Of a DNA stretch of 64,000 nt, positions 24,374 to 35,711 are shown in pieces (the first letter of the stretch is position 1; every line of letters starts with the position of its first letter). The DNA is from Cynocephalus volans (taxonomy: Eukaryota > Chordata > Mammalia > Dermoptera > Cynocephalidae), in assembly GCF_027409185.1 (NCBI RefSeq), contig NC_084469.1, forward strand, positions 39,112,793 to 39,176,792, in the 5' to 3' direction. Below the pieces are notes generated by a model that was given only the letters and a program-made list of their open reading frames with translations, was not told where the DNA came from and did no database searches. The position numbers were made by a program, and so were the translations under genes.

Positions 24374-25130
24374 TCTCATTAAGAAATCTACAAACTACCT
24401 GACCAGTGTGCCTCAGAACTGTCAAAATCTTCAAGAAGAAGCAAAGTCTGAGAAACAGCCACAGCCAAGAGGTGCCTAAGAAGATATGAAAATTATATGT
24501 AACATGCTATCCTAGGTAGGACTCTGGAATAGAAAAAGGACATTAGAGAAAACTCAGAAAATCTGGATAAAGTATGAAGTTTAGTTAATAACAATGCATC
24601 ATTTTTGGTTTGGTAATTATACGTATGTGTGATGTTAACAGTTTGGGAACCTGGGTGGAGAGTCCATAGGAACTCTGTACTATATTCACAATCATTCTAT
24701 AAAACTAAAACCACCTAAAATATAAACTTAATTTAAAAAATGCACAAATTTCAAATGTTAAGATGTTATCCTGAAACACAGAACTTTTCTAGGTGATAAA
24801 GATTTAAGTTATATCACACAAGATTTACTCTATGTAGAAATACATCCCAGGATGTATTTTTTAGTCCAGAGTAAGAGTTGGAGATAAAGTCTCTAAATAC
24901 AAGTAAACTTAGTATTGTTAATATTGTTCTTAGATTGTTGTTTTTAAATGTATAATTTTAAAGAACTGCTTTGTTATCACTTTTGATTGCCTTTACCTTA
25001 TGTTCACAAAGAGGTAATGCAAGTTTATACTGAAAGCCAGGGAAAACTGTATGACTCTGTTTACAGAAATTCACTCTGTGGTCAGCTTTTTCAAAAATAA
25101 AATACAACTGAAGACCCGAAAAAAAAAAAA
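24374..25130 (+). mobile_element. Retroposed insertion with A-tail and 16 bp TSD
   Basis: Flanked by identical copies of aaagacaatatacaaa at 24,358-24,373 and 25,131-25,146. The right copy is preceded by a pure A run (about 25,119-25,130) and an AATAAA at about 25,096. These are the hallmarks of an mRNA retrocopied by L1. The insert's first part (24,490-24,730) resembles a widespread L1 3' UTR tail ('tggaatagaaaaaggacatta'). The remainder (24,740-25,118) is unique-looking and non-coding, like a 3' UTR. The parent transcript is not recognised. Confidence 0.8.
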
Positions 25131-25149
25131 AAAGACAATATACAAAAAG

Positions 25150-25233
25150 TCTTGCTGGTTAGCTCAGTTGGTTAGAGCACAGCCTTGTAACATCAAGGTC
25201 ATGGGTTCGGATCCCCATACCAGTCAGCCACCA

Positions 25234-25269
<36 letters not shown>
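25150..25269 (+). mobile_element. tRNA-Ile-derived SINE, best-preserved copy
   Basis: The head reads gctggttagctcagttgg, with an intact A box, and ggttcggatcccc with an intact B box. It is followed by ccataccagtcagcc and a (CA)n tail (25,236-25,269). The first 75 bases can be aligned to tRNA-Ile but lack a proper anticodon stem and CCA context, so it is a SINE and not a tRNA gene. It sits 3-4 bases after the right target duplication of the retrocopy at 24,374-25,130. I see no target duplication of its own. Confidence 0.9.
25236..25269. repeat. (CA)n tail of SINE
   Basis: Perfect CA dinucleotide run ending the SINE. Confidence 0.9.
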
Positions 25270-25271
<2 letters not shown>

Positions 25272-26111
25272 CTAATAAGCACATGAAAAGATGGTCAACA
25301 TCACTAATCATTAAGGAAATGCAAACCAAAACTACAGGATACCACCTCATAACTATTAAGATGGCTACTATCAAAAAAACCCAGAAAGTAACAAGTGTTG
25401 GTGAGGATGTGTACAAATTGGAACCCTCGTGCACCATTGATGAGAATGTAAAATGGTGCAGCTGCTGTGGAAAACAGTATTGCAGTTCCTCAAAAAATTA
25501 AAAATAGATTTACCATGTGATCCAGCAATTCCACTTCTGGGTATATACCCAAAAGAATTGAAAGCAGGATCTTGAAGAGAGATTTGTACACCCATGTTCA
25601 TAGCAGCACTATGTACAACAGCCAAAAGGTAGAAGCAACCTAAGTGCCCACTGACAGATGAATGGATAACCAAAATGTGGTATATGCATACAGTGGAATA
25701 TTACTCGGCCTTAAAAAGGAAGAAAATTCTGACGTATTCTACAACATGGATGAACCTTGAGGACATTATGCTAAGTTAAAGCAGCCAGTCATAAAAAGAC
25801 AAATACTGTATGATTTCGCTTATAGGAGATATCTAGAATTACCAAATTCATAGAGACAGAAAGTGGAATGGTAGTTGCCAGGGGCAGGGGGGAGGAGAGA
25901 AACGGGGAGTGGTTGTTTAATGGGTGTAGAGTTTCAGTTTTATAAGATGAAAGAGTTGTAGAGATGGATGGTGGTGGGAGGTGCAAAACATTATGAATAT
26001 ATTTAATACATTTAAACATTATGAATAATTTAAGTGAACAGTACACTTAAAAAATGGTTGGTAAATTTCATTTACGTGTATTTTACCACAATTTAGAAAA
26101 TTGAAAAAAAA

Positions 26112-26790
26112 GTTGCTCAAGAACAGAAAAGAAGTAGGGGAAGAAACGTGGCAGTTCTAATTGAGCTAGAGAAGGCCGTGACAGCAGCACAATCTCAGGC
26201 AGCCACAGAGCAAACGGGGACACTACCCCCTACCCTCTCCGACTGGGCCGTACCTTGTTGGGTTATGGAAAATCAGTGGAGCCATAGGCTGGTCTATGAC
26301 AGGGCTGGTGTACAAAGGACCGATCATTTATTCTTTCTCAGGAATGTAAACTGGGAAAAACTGAAATAATGAAGCAGCTAGCAGTGGGAATTGATGCTGA
26401 GAAGAAACAAGAAACAGAGAGCCCCTGAGTTAGGGGAAGCATGATGTGTAAGTCAGAGTCCAAGCGAGCAGAAGCCATTTGGTAGCAGACTTTACGAGGT
26501 GGAGAATATCCACAGAGAAAACCAGTAGTGGAGGAAGAGAGTTGACAGCGGCGAAGCCTGGAGGCATAGAGTGAAATCCCTTCAACACCGTTCGCTGAAG
26601 GCCCTGCCTTGGATTCGGAGAAACCCAGAAGGTCCAGTCTCTGATCCCTAGTGCTGTGTGGCTTGGTTCCCATTTCTTCCACCCTAGGAGCCCTTCACAG
26701 ATCAATGCATTCTCTGCCCTCTAGCCAGCAAGTTCTCGCTTACACACTAAGCCCAATTAACATACAAATCAATTGTTCTCTTCAAAATAG
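26112..26790. other. Intergenic, possibly old L1 5' end
   Basis: Moderately GC-rich with overlapping short frames on both strands. No protein is recognised. Confidence 0.4.
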
Positions 26791-26990
26791 CAAAACGACC
26801 TGCAGGGCTTCTGGGCTGGACAAGATGCAGGAAGCCCACACCGACCTCTCTCTCCCACTAACAACATCTAAAAACTCCAGACAGAATACGAGAAGCAACT
26901 ACCTAAGGACACTGAAAGGAAGACAATAGCAGGTGGATTGGAGGGGAAGAAGTCAAAGACATGGCTATGCTTTGTCAAATCTCATAGAAA
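26790..26990 (+). mobile_element. L1M 5' end fragment
   Basis: The string 'gcttctgggctggacaagat' followed by 'ctaaggacactgaaaggaag' is typical of the 5' UTR of older L1M elements. It is about 200 bp and non-coding. Confidence 0.5.
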
Positions 26991-27536
26991 TGTACAGCAA
27001 AAATAGTAAATTTTACTGAAATTAAAAATTAAAAAAATAGCACATGACAGAGGAAAAAGAATGGGATATGGGTCCAGAAGACCTGATTCCATCAGGCTCA
27101 GTTACATATTAGTTGCTTGATCTTGGTCACTTAACCTCAAAACCAAAAACAACACTCCCCCAAATGACCTGGAGATAAACAAGCAAAGCAAGCCGATTTC
27201 TATGCACTTTCTAATTGTGCAATTGAAGACGTTGGTCCAGTGAAACTGCCTGAGGTAGAAGACGCTTCTTCCACTCATCATGGATTTAGCGTTAGGGGAC
27301 TGCACAGTGTGGTAGAGGCACTGGCTCCCCGAAGGGATCTTGGCTGGCTTCTGAAATCCCTTCTGACCTGAGGTAGAGAGAAGGGAAGATTTCAAGTCTG
27401 AAATCACTTTTCCACGAGTGGGTAGCCATTCATAACTTCTCCAAGTCAAATGCTGACACCCCCAAAGCTTTTCTAGCCTCAGTGATTCATCTGTTCTTAC
27501 CCCTGTACAGTGGCTTATACTGAAGAGCTTAGTTGT

Positions 27537-27735
27537 CAAGAGTTCAGACTCTGGCCACAGACTGCCTGGTTTTGAACCCTTCCCACTGTGACCTTGAATC
27601 CTATGTCTCAATTTCCTCACCTGTAAGATGCCCATAAAAACAATAACCTCGTCATAGTGTTTTGGTAAGGATTTAACGAGAAAATTCACCCAAGATGCTC
27701 GCCACAGTGTCTGACCCATGTTGAGTGATCAGTAA
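27537..27735 (+). repeat. MIR SINE
   Basis: Follows the MIR consensus order: 'cagactctggccacagactgcctgg', 'tgtgaccttg', 'tcaatttcctcacctgtaag', 'ggatttaacgag', then 'cagtgtctgacc'. A minus-strand frame of 205 codons crosses it (27,102-27,719) and is a chance frame. Confidence 0.85.
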
Positions 27736-27999
27736 CTAAACTCAAGATTGCAACACACGTTCTATTTGATATAATGAGGTGTTATTTTCTGTTTATGGAA
27801 TTTCAAATAAAAGCCAATTAAGATCTTCAAAGTAACTAAATAAACCCAATCATTAATAATCATTACATAAAACGCAAGGCATGCATTCCAGTTGCATTCA
27901 TTCAATTGGCCACTTGGGGGAGCCATATAGCTGCAAAACAAACTGGTTCCAGGAACGTTTTATCTAGTGATGATTTTGGTCACTATCACGAGAAGGAAA

Positions 28000-28130
28000 G
28001 TTAAGCGTCATTTAACTCCACTCCTTCAATTTTGCATGTGGGAAAAACAGAGGTTCAGAGAGGAGAAATGATTTGTTCATAGTCGTACAAGTAACGGGTA
28101 GTGTGAAGATTAGAGTCTTTTTATTTCTCT
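28000..28130 (-). repeat. MIR fragment
   Basis: Reverse MIR core: 'gggaaaaacagaggttcagagagg' followed by 'gtcgtacaagtaacgg'. Short and diverged. Confidence 0.6.
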
Positions 28131-28975
28131 ATTCATTAACAAATTACTTGATAAAAATAAACTCTAGTTAAAAACCTACTAGGTTCCAAATATGGCTGAA
28201 TTTACTCTCCTTGCTTCGTGTTTGTGAAGAGTTTAAAATAATCCTGTTCTTCTCAAATTCTCTGCTGGTGAATTTGTGTTGTACTTTTTATTTTGTTGTG
28301 ATCTGTGCTTAACACGTGATAGCTTAACAGGAATGGTTTAATACATACCACAACATTTGTTGCCTCAATATATACACAGTTCTTATAAAGCACAGACAAT
28401 AGGCATAGTTTTCAACTTATACACAGGAATAAGGACAGACAGACACACACACACCATCCCTTGGGTTAAGTACCACCCATTTAAGAACTGAAATGCCAAA
28501 GCTTGAAGTATGACTTAGAATCATTCTCAAATTGGTATTTCCAACCTGGATCTCTCCCCTGAACTTCAGGCTTGTTTATCTAACTTCTTATACAATATTT
28601 CCACCTGGAAGCTTACGAGACATCTCAGCGTTCCCGTTTTGTAAAGCTGAGCTCCTCACCTTTTGCAGTATTTGTTCCTCCAATGGATTCTCTCATTTCA
28701 GTGAAGGGCAATTCTGTCCTTCTGTTTCTGAGTTTCCCTCACTTTCTCTCATACTCCACATTACATTCATCATCAAACATGTTGGCCCTATCTTCAAAAT
28801 AAGTCCAGGATCCAACTACAGCCTTCATAGCTCCCACCATGGTCCAGGCTGCCACCCTCTCCTCACTGGCCTCTCTACTGCTACCCTGGCCTCCTGTGCA
28901 CAGTGGCAGAGTGATGCTGTTAAAAGTCTCAGTAATACCAGGCAGGCCTCTGCCCCACAACTTTCAATGACATCT
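28131..28975. other. Intergenic, nothing certain
   Basis: AT-rich then pyrimidine-rich sequence. A 148-codon plus-strand frame at 28,532-28,978 has low-complexity Ser/Leu/Pro content and no family resemblance. Part may be ancient L2. Confidence 0.4.
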
Positions 28976-28976
28976 T

Positions 28977-29342
28977 AATATAGACTGAATGTCTTTGTGC
29001 CTCCCAAATTCATATGCTGAAATCTTAATCCACAAGACAGTGGTATTAGGAGGTGGAGCCTTTGATAGGTGAATAGGTCACGAAACTGGAGCCCTTATGA
29101 TGGAATTAGTGTCCTGATAGGAGAGACCCCAAAGAGATCCTTTGCCTCTTCTGCCGTGTGAGGGCACAGCAGGAAGACGGCCGTCTGTGGGCCAAGAAGT
29201 GGGCCCTGGTTTGAAGACCAGACATCGAATCTGCTGGCACCTTGATCTTGGACTTCCAGCCTCTGGAACTGTGAGAAGTTTGTGTTGTTTCCAAGCTACC
29301 CAGTCTATTGTATCCTGTTAGAGCAGCCAGAATGGACTAAGT
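28977..29342 (+). repeat. MaLR LTR (MST/MLT1-like)
   Basis: Reads as an ERVL-MaLR LTR on plus: 'agactgaatgtctttgtgcc', 'aggaggtggagcc', 'cttctgccgtgtgagg', 'cagcctctggaactgtgag' and the closing 'cagccagaatggactaag'. About 365 bp, no internal part attached. Confidence 0.85.
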
Positions 29343-29344
29343 CC

Positions 29345-29850
29345 TGTCCCGTCCCACTCATGTTCTTGTAGCAGCCTGCGCCTTCTCAACCATGGAAGAC
29401 CCACTTCTTCTCCTGCCCTCCCTCACCCAGCCTTGTGATTTTAGCCACACTGACCTCTTTGCCGTTCATTGAACATTGCAGGAAGGCTCCTGCCTCAGGA
29501 CTTTACTAATTGCCTGAGATGTTCAGACCCCAGAGCCCTGCAGAGTTCCCTCCAGCCCCTCCCTCCTTCCTGTCTTTACTCGCATGTCTTTTTTCCAGGG
29601 AGTTTTCCCCTGACCACTCCTAAAAATGGCCCCTCCTGCTCACACTTCCTTCCCCCTTCCATGCTTTAGTTTTCCTCCCCAGCACTTAGCACCTAACATG
29701 CTATGCATGCTACTTACTTACTCTGTTTACCGTCTGCCTCCCTCCTCTGCAGGGCAGGGCTTCCCATCTGTGCTGGCCACAGCTCACCCCCAGTGTCTAG
29801 AACAACACCTAGCACACTGGGGGACGGAAAGATACAGACTTCAAAAGCTA
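29345..29850 (+). repeat. L2 LINE 3' end
   Basis: Pyrimidine-rich sequence with the L2 3' UTR order: 'cctcaggactttact', 'ttcccctgaccactcc', 'cttagcacc' and 'gcagggcagggcttcc'. The frames here on plus are chance. Confidence 0.7.
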
Positions 29851-31490
29851 ATTCATGTGGGAAGGGGGTGCTAGAAGAGGAGTCGAGTGATGTGGGTCTG
29901 CTTCTCCTTGTTTGGTTTTGGGCAAGTTACTGAGTCCTTCTTGGTGTCAGGGATCATCTAGACCCTTCCCTGATTTTATATATGAGGACATAAATGTCCC
30001 TTTTTTGCTCTGAAATGTCAATGCAATGAGCTCAGAACCCTGTAAATGCTGTACCGCACTCAGATTCTGCAAGTCCTCTAGCTGGTATGAGCAGAGGGTC
30101 GTGATTATTGGCTGGGAGAGTCACTGGCTATGAGGTGGGGTACGAGGTGACCAGGCAGACAGCAAGGCAGAGTGCAAGAAATGTCTGGGGGCAGCTGGAA
30201 GGCAGGTCAGATGATGACAGAGGGCTCCTGAAGGGTGTGATGCGTACGACAGCTACAAATAGGGCAAAGACAGGTTTGGAGGGATGTGTCTACAGTCCAA
30301 AGTCCTTACTATGGCATGTCGTGGGTGAGGCACAGATCATCTTGAGAAGGACAAGGCCTCAGTAGTAGCTTAGAAAGATTAATCCACGCAGGATGGATTA
30401 GCAGGAGGGGAGTCTGGAGTCAGGGGCCAGTGAGAAGGTTGTTAAAGATTTTAGGCCTTGGAGGATACAGGCCAGGACTAGGCTGGGTGACAGTAGAGAC
30501 CGAACTGGGAAAACTCATCTGAGATGCTGTGAGGAGGAATTGGAATAAGACATGGCAGTAGAAAGTTGAAGGTAAAGCAAAGGCAAAAGAGAAAAACCAC
30601 CTAGATATACAGACCAGTAGATGGGGGAAGAGAGAGGAAGGCAAGAGAAGGTGAAGTCTGGGGGAGGACGACAGGTTCATGGGCTCCCAGTGGTTGCAGG
30701 AAACTTGGGATTGAGGACCCTGTGTTGAGTGTTCCCAAGCAAAGTGTCAAAGTTCAAGGGAATATTCTTTTCCACAGGGAAGATCTGTGACCATTTAAAG
30801 GCGAAAGGCAGGAGCCCGCACAGCGAGGAAACGATCCAGGGTGCCGGGGGGCAGGGAGCAAGAGGGGGACTGTCCTTTGTAAGAAGAGAGGCCTCGTGCT
30901 CGTGAGACTGAAGGGGACGAGGGCAGACCGGGGACAGAGACAACATTCAGAGGTAGAGATCAGGAAATGCGTATTGCTTTTTATTGTGGGAGTGTATTGC
31001 TAGGTGACACTTGTTAGTGAAGGAGGTGAGCCATCCAGTAAGAGTGGGATGAGGGGCAGAAGTGGGATGGCAGCTTGCCAGGGACTGGGAGTGACTTGGC
31101 ACAGAGCTGGGATCGCAGGGCGTGTGCCTGAGGGTCTGAGGCCACCCAGGGCCACACAGTTGCACAGTCCCCATCTCCGCCCTGACCTTGCTTTATTTAC
31201 GTGCTTGTGTTGACCACTATATAAAGTCATGCTGGTTATTTATTTGAATACTCACGTGTCTTCCTCTTTGGAATGGAAATGAAGGAGTCTCGTGTGTGTG
31301 CGAGGGTGACATAGAAGTTATCAGCCATGCGGCGAAGACTGGGTGCCCACACCGTGTTGATCCCATGGGACCTCAAGCCACCGATCCTTTTGTCTTTTCA
31401 CTGCCCCTCAGTCCTCCCATGTTCTTGCTTCCTGCGTATCCTACTTAAAATCCATGCATAGTCAACCCTTTTGATCATTTCCTTGCCCTT
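29851..31490. other. Intergenic, purine-rich ancient repeat
   Basis: GC- and purine-rich with many overlapping short frames on both strands. It resembles degraded ancient mammalian repeat sequence ('gaggatacaggccagg' type) but I cannot name it. No gene is supported. Confidence 0.4.
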
Positions 31491-31499
31491 CCTCATTGT

Positions 31500-32500
31500 A
31501 TTATTATTTCTTTTTGCAAAACCACAACCCTGATGTCATTGAATTCTTCACCCACTCTGCACCCACGCAAGCTCGAAATGGTTGGAAGAAAACCCACGCC
31601 TCTGCTGACTGGGTCTCCCTTTCAGTTCATGGTCATTCACTCCACGTGGGTACTCAATGCTGCCTGGCGAAATATAACTCGACATTCACTGTCCTGATTT
31701 TCTTAGATGGCTCTCTCGTTTTCTCTTCTTTCCATTCTAACTCCCAATGTGTCTTCTCTCATTCACACTTTCAGCTGGTGACCTCGTTTCCTACTTTACT
31801 GACAGACTAGGAGCAGCTGGGAGAGGACGTCCACATTCTGTCGCCACCGGATCTGCCCAGGCCGTGGCATCTGTCTCTGCATGTGCTGCCTTCTTGCCTG
31901 TGAGGAGATGCTCGAGCCCCGCTCTTAGACAAGGCTGACATCTTCACTGGGGAGCCCGAGCTCACCCTCTTGTGTCCTCAGAACATGTCTCCAGCACTTC
32001 TCTCCTTCCTTTCTGGCACAATCACCATCCCCCGCTCTGTCAGACCTTTCAGTCGGTTAACATGCTACTGTTCCTCTCTACCTCAAAAAAGTCCACACTT
32101 GACTTTCTTTCCAGTATCTGTTTCCTTCTTATTCTCTGCAGCAAAATGTTTCAAGTTATCTACATGCTATCTTCAAATTCCCACCTTTCCTTGTTTTTTC
32201 TCTTGACTACTTTAGTCGGGCTTTTCCCTCACTGCTCCATCGCAAATGCTCTGCAAAGATTACTGGTGACCTCCATATTTAGTGGTCACTTTACGGCCTT
32301 CATCTTGCTTCACTGATCAGACCTTGTAACAGAGTTGACCCTCCCTCCTTTTGGAAGACTCCTTTCAATTGTCTTCTGGAGACCGCATTTTCCTGGTTTC
32401 CTCCTAATTCATTGGGAAGCCCTTCTGCTGACTTCACTGCTGAAGCTTCCATGGACCACCTCTATGGTCTGTGTGTACTAACTCTTATGATGATTTCATT
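31500..32500 (+). mobile_element. L2/CR1-type LINE, RT region remnant
   Basis: A plus-strand segment whose order fits L2: an 'agctggtgacctcgtttcctac' part near 31,773, a 'attactggtgacctccatatt' part near 32,259, then 'acagagttgaccctccctcc' followed by 'ttcctggtttcctcctaa'. In translation the last part resembles the FDxVDHSLLL and WFxSYL motifs of the reverse transcriptase. Many stops and frameshifts; long dead. Confidence 0.65.
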
Positions 32501-33330
32501 GAGTATTATGACTTTAACTACTCTACATATGCTTATGATTCAAGAATTTTATTTTGGAACTTCCAGAGCTGGCCATGAGGAAGTAACAGTGTCCAGGGCT
32601 GTCTTTGCACTGCAACAACTACAGGATACAACAAATTATACGAAACAACAATTTTCCAGCATTGGACAACAGACAGCACAGGACTGTGATCCTTCAAATA
32701 AGGAAAACAAAATGAACCTTGTGATCAGCGTGCCTTTCTACCTGGGGATGATTTTCAGACCATGTCACAGGAAGGGTGAATCCGAACAAAGCCCAGTAGT
32801 TCTGTTGAACTGAAATGAGAGATAGAGTTTGAAGAGGCCATGGGAGCTAGGATTTGTGGGGAAGAATAGTTGGAAGGAAGGAGCTAAGCAGAGAGAGGTC
32901 CAGAAATCTATATGGAAGTATGCTAGAGTCTGCATCTGAATGCAAGCATACATACATGTGCAGACGTGAAATTCCTTCAGGCTCAGTGAAGAGCAACCTC
33001 TCGGAAAAGATCAAGTCCAAAGTGATATAAGCTGAGCAATTCCCAGAGTTCATACCAGTTGGGAATTCTATGAGTTCCCATCAGCTAGAGTAGAGAGACC
33101 TTGTTGAATACGTAGGGCAACTAATAAAAACTCCCAAAGAGTCATGCCTTAGCAGGGGAGCTAAACTATCCCTAGAGGAAATGCTACTGGGAACTTGTCT
33201 TTACATAAAACCTTGCCTTGAATAGGTCAAATAGATTTTCAAATAACATCCTGCCAGTTAGTTGTGTGTGTGTTTTAATTTTCTTTATGGAAAACTGGAC
33301 AAAAAATAGAAAGGTCTATAACTGCAATAA
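32501..33330. other. Intergenic, probable old L1 5' sequence
   Basis: A 133-codon frame (32,412-32,813, plus) runs from the L2 remnant into this A-rich region and is not a gene. The part from 32,560 resembles old L1 5' UTR. Nothing else is identified. Confidence 0.4.
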
Positions 33331-34500
33331 ACTGACCCCATGTGGCCAAAAAAAAAAAGTCAAAAAAATCCCACCAAAAACCTAAACCAAACCAAAACAA
33401 AACCATGCAGCCATTCAGCCATAACAAAGCTATACATTCTTTGATGAATTACAACAAAACCCAGCACAAAGTGACATAAAATTTACAGTGACTTGTAGCC
33501 ACCAAAAAATGACTAGACATGAAAAGAAGCCAGAAAATATAACCCATTACCAGGAGATGAATCAGGCAATAGCAATTACAGAGATGCTAAAAATAGTGAG
33601 CATGAGCATTAAACTATTGTAAATATGTTCATTATGTTCAAGGACGGAACGACAAATATGACCATCATGAAGAGACAGATGGAAGATATAAAAAAAGACC
33701 TAAATCAAACTTCTAGAGATAAAAAAAAAATACAATTTCTGTAATGAAAATCTCACTAAGTGCAATAAATAGCAGATTGGATACTAGAGATGAAAAGACT
33801 GACGATGAAGACTTAGGAATCCAAAATGAGGCACACAGAGAAAAGAAGGATGAAAAACAGAGCATTGGTGACCTATGGGATAAAATCAAATTTGCCAAAG
33901 GGGAAATGAAGGCAGAAAATATATATGATGAGTGAATGGCTCCAATTTCCCCAAATTATTTCAAAACTATAAACACACAGAAAAAAAGACGAAGGTCAAA
34001 TGAAGAGTGTTTTTCAGACAAGCAAAAGCTAAAGCAATTTGTCCCTTACAGAGAAACGCCTGAAGAAATAATAAAGGAGGTTTTATAGACAGAGGCAAAT
34101 GAAGCTAGATGGACATTCCGATCTGCCCAGAGAAGAAAGGAAAAGCACAAGAAATAGTAAATAGAGGGATAAATACAAAACCCTTTTTTTCATTTTTTTC
34201 CTCCTCAGAAGAAAATTGATTATTTAAAGCAAAAGTAATAACAATGTATTGTGAGATTTGGAATATGTGCAGAAGTAAATCGCATGACACCAGAAGCCCA
34301 GCTGATGGGACAGGAGGTATAAATCAAAGTATTTTGTGATGAGGTTCTTAATGTCAAAGGTGAAGTGGTGTAAAATTATTTGAAGTCTGACTAGGATAAG
34401 TAAAAACTGCATTCTACAAACCCGGGAGTAACCAAGGCCACACAATGTATAGCTAAGAAGCCAGTAATGGGCATTAAATGGAATACTAAAAATTACTCAA
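33330..34500 (+). mobile_element. Old L1 5'/ORF1 fragment
   Basis: Sequence at 33,680-33,880 is the L1 ORF1 coiled-coil region ('gacctaaatcaaacttctag', then 'aatagcagattggatac'). Only a 63-codon frame remains open (33,744-33,935). Broken and inactive. Confidence 0.75.
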
Positions 34501-34806
34501 TTATTTCTTTTTTTGCCCAAATGAGTGGGAATTTAATATGAATATATGCACCTTGCCAGAGGTGTTTATGTTTCCTACCACACATATCTCCGCAATTCCA
34601 TATTCCTCACAAAGTCAGTATAATTGTAAAAAAATCACCTGTGGTTCTGAATGCCCATTCACACTTGACCTCAGCAATGTATCAGATGTTGGACCCTGTT
34701 TATCGGTGACAGGCAGAAAAGCATGTGCTGTTCCTCAGTCCCAAGTGGAAGAGTTGGTGATAAAGTCATAGCAGAAGGATTCACATCCACAGTTTCTGAT
34801 AAAGGA

Positions 34807-34830
34807 CTTTTTTTTTTTTTTTTTTTTTTT
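34807..34830. repeat. Poly(T)/(A24 on minus) run
   Basis: Pure 24-base homopolymer inside the MYNN retrocopy's C-terminal part, where the parent has only a few A residues. Confidence 0.95.
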
Positions 34831-34906
34831 CCCTTTATGGAATCTTGCTCACTCAAAGTATGATCTTCTACACTGGAATCTAAAGTTTTATCTGCACCTC
34901 AGCAAA

Positions 34907-35711
34907 ACTTAACATCTTCTTCAACACTATTGTGTCTACTGTGTCCTACATTTTCTCTTGTATTTATAGTTATTTATTTAGATTTCTTGTCTCTTATACC
35001 GGGTTGTAAGCTCTTCGAGAACCAGGACCATGTCTTGCTTAACCCACAGTCCTTCCAGTTATGAGTACCTTGTAGGTATTTAATAAATAGTTGTTGAATT
35101 AATGACTCACTGTAGTTTTCAGATGTTTCTAACTTAATCCTTATGATATGATATTTATGTTTACTATCGTCCTTACACATCGAAGAAGCCTAGTGTTGTT
35201 TCTAATCATGACAGAATAAAATAGGAAGCACAGTGAAACTTTTTCAAGGATTCATTTTAAGCAATAGACTTAAAATTTAGTAGTCTGGCTTTACATTTTT
35301 ATATATTATAACAATTGGAGACTACCTGTCTCCCTTTTTCCTCTTACACATTTCCGGACTCTGGTGTTCATGATAACCTTTTTCTTCATAATAATTACAG
35401 TAGAAGCTGTGCTATCCAGACTCTGGTATGGGCAACAGGACATAGCTTGCTTATATATTCCTTCATTATTGAAATTGTTCATAAGTCAGGTTTTTAAAGG
35501 AGGAAATATTTCAAGTAGTTTTTATCAGAAGATCAATATGAAAAGAAATCCAGAGTGCACTTTTCTGCAAATTATAAAGCTACGATCCTCTATGTGTATA
35601 TCTTATTTTTTGTGAAATACACATATAATTGAAACAGAATGCACATCTCAACATTTTAAGGAGGAACATCAGTATGACAGCACCCAATTTTGAAAAACAC
35701 GAGCATTTAAC
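34907..35711 (-). other. Non-coding block inside MYNN retrocopy (possible retained intron)
   Basis: The MYNN coding homology stops after KVHS at 35,712 and resumes with a Gly-Ala-Asp-Lys stretch ending at about 34,906. On the minus strand the block ends in ctgag, a usable acceptor AG. Its start is ctg|ttaaatg, one base away from a donor gtaaatg. It includes an L2 3' end (34,970-35,105). See findings. Confidence 0.5.
34970..35105 (+). repeat. L2 3' end
   Basis: 'gttgtaagctcttcgagaac' followed by 'tatttaataaatagttgttg' is the standard L2 3' terminus. Confidence 0.75.

Larger units (their letters stand above)
22543..26111 (+). mobile_element. L1 with 5' UTR joined directly to late ORF2
   Basis: The element starts with an L1 5' UTR-like segment (gaggaggattttgcgaag, about 22,543-23,040). 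It then jumps to ORF2 sequence at about 23,041 (aagaaaactgcctcaac), so ORF1 and most of ORF2 (endonuclease, much of RT) are absent. The ORF2 3' part runs to 24,373 and resumes at about 25,270. In between are a retrocopy and a SINE. The element closes with an A-rich 3' end at about 26,111. Frames are broken throughout. The missing piece is either a deletion or the product of splicing. Confidence 0.75.

Noticed and set aside
25150..25225. Possible tRNA-Ile gene
   Set aside because: A and B boxes are present, but the anticodon stem is not sound and it continues into a SINE body and (CA)n tail. Several diverged copies exist in the window.
27102..27719. 205-codon minus-strand frame
   Set aside because: It crosses a MIR element in antisense, has no domain, splice sites or start context, and is a chance frame.
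28532..28978. 148-codon plus-strand frame
   Set aside because: Low-complexity Ser/Leu/Pro composition in pyrimidine-rich DNA, no family resemblance, ends at a MaLR LTR.
32412..32813. 133-codon plus-strand frame
   Set aside because: It begins in an L2 remnant and ends in L1-like sequence, so it joins unrelated repeats.
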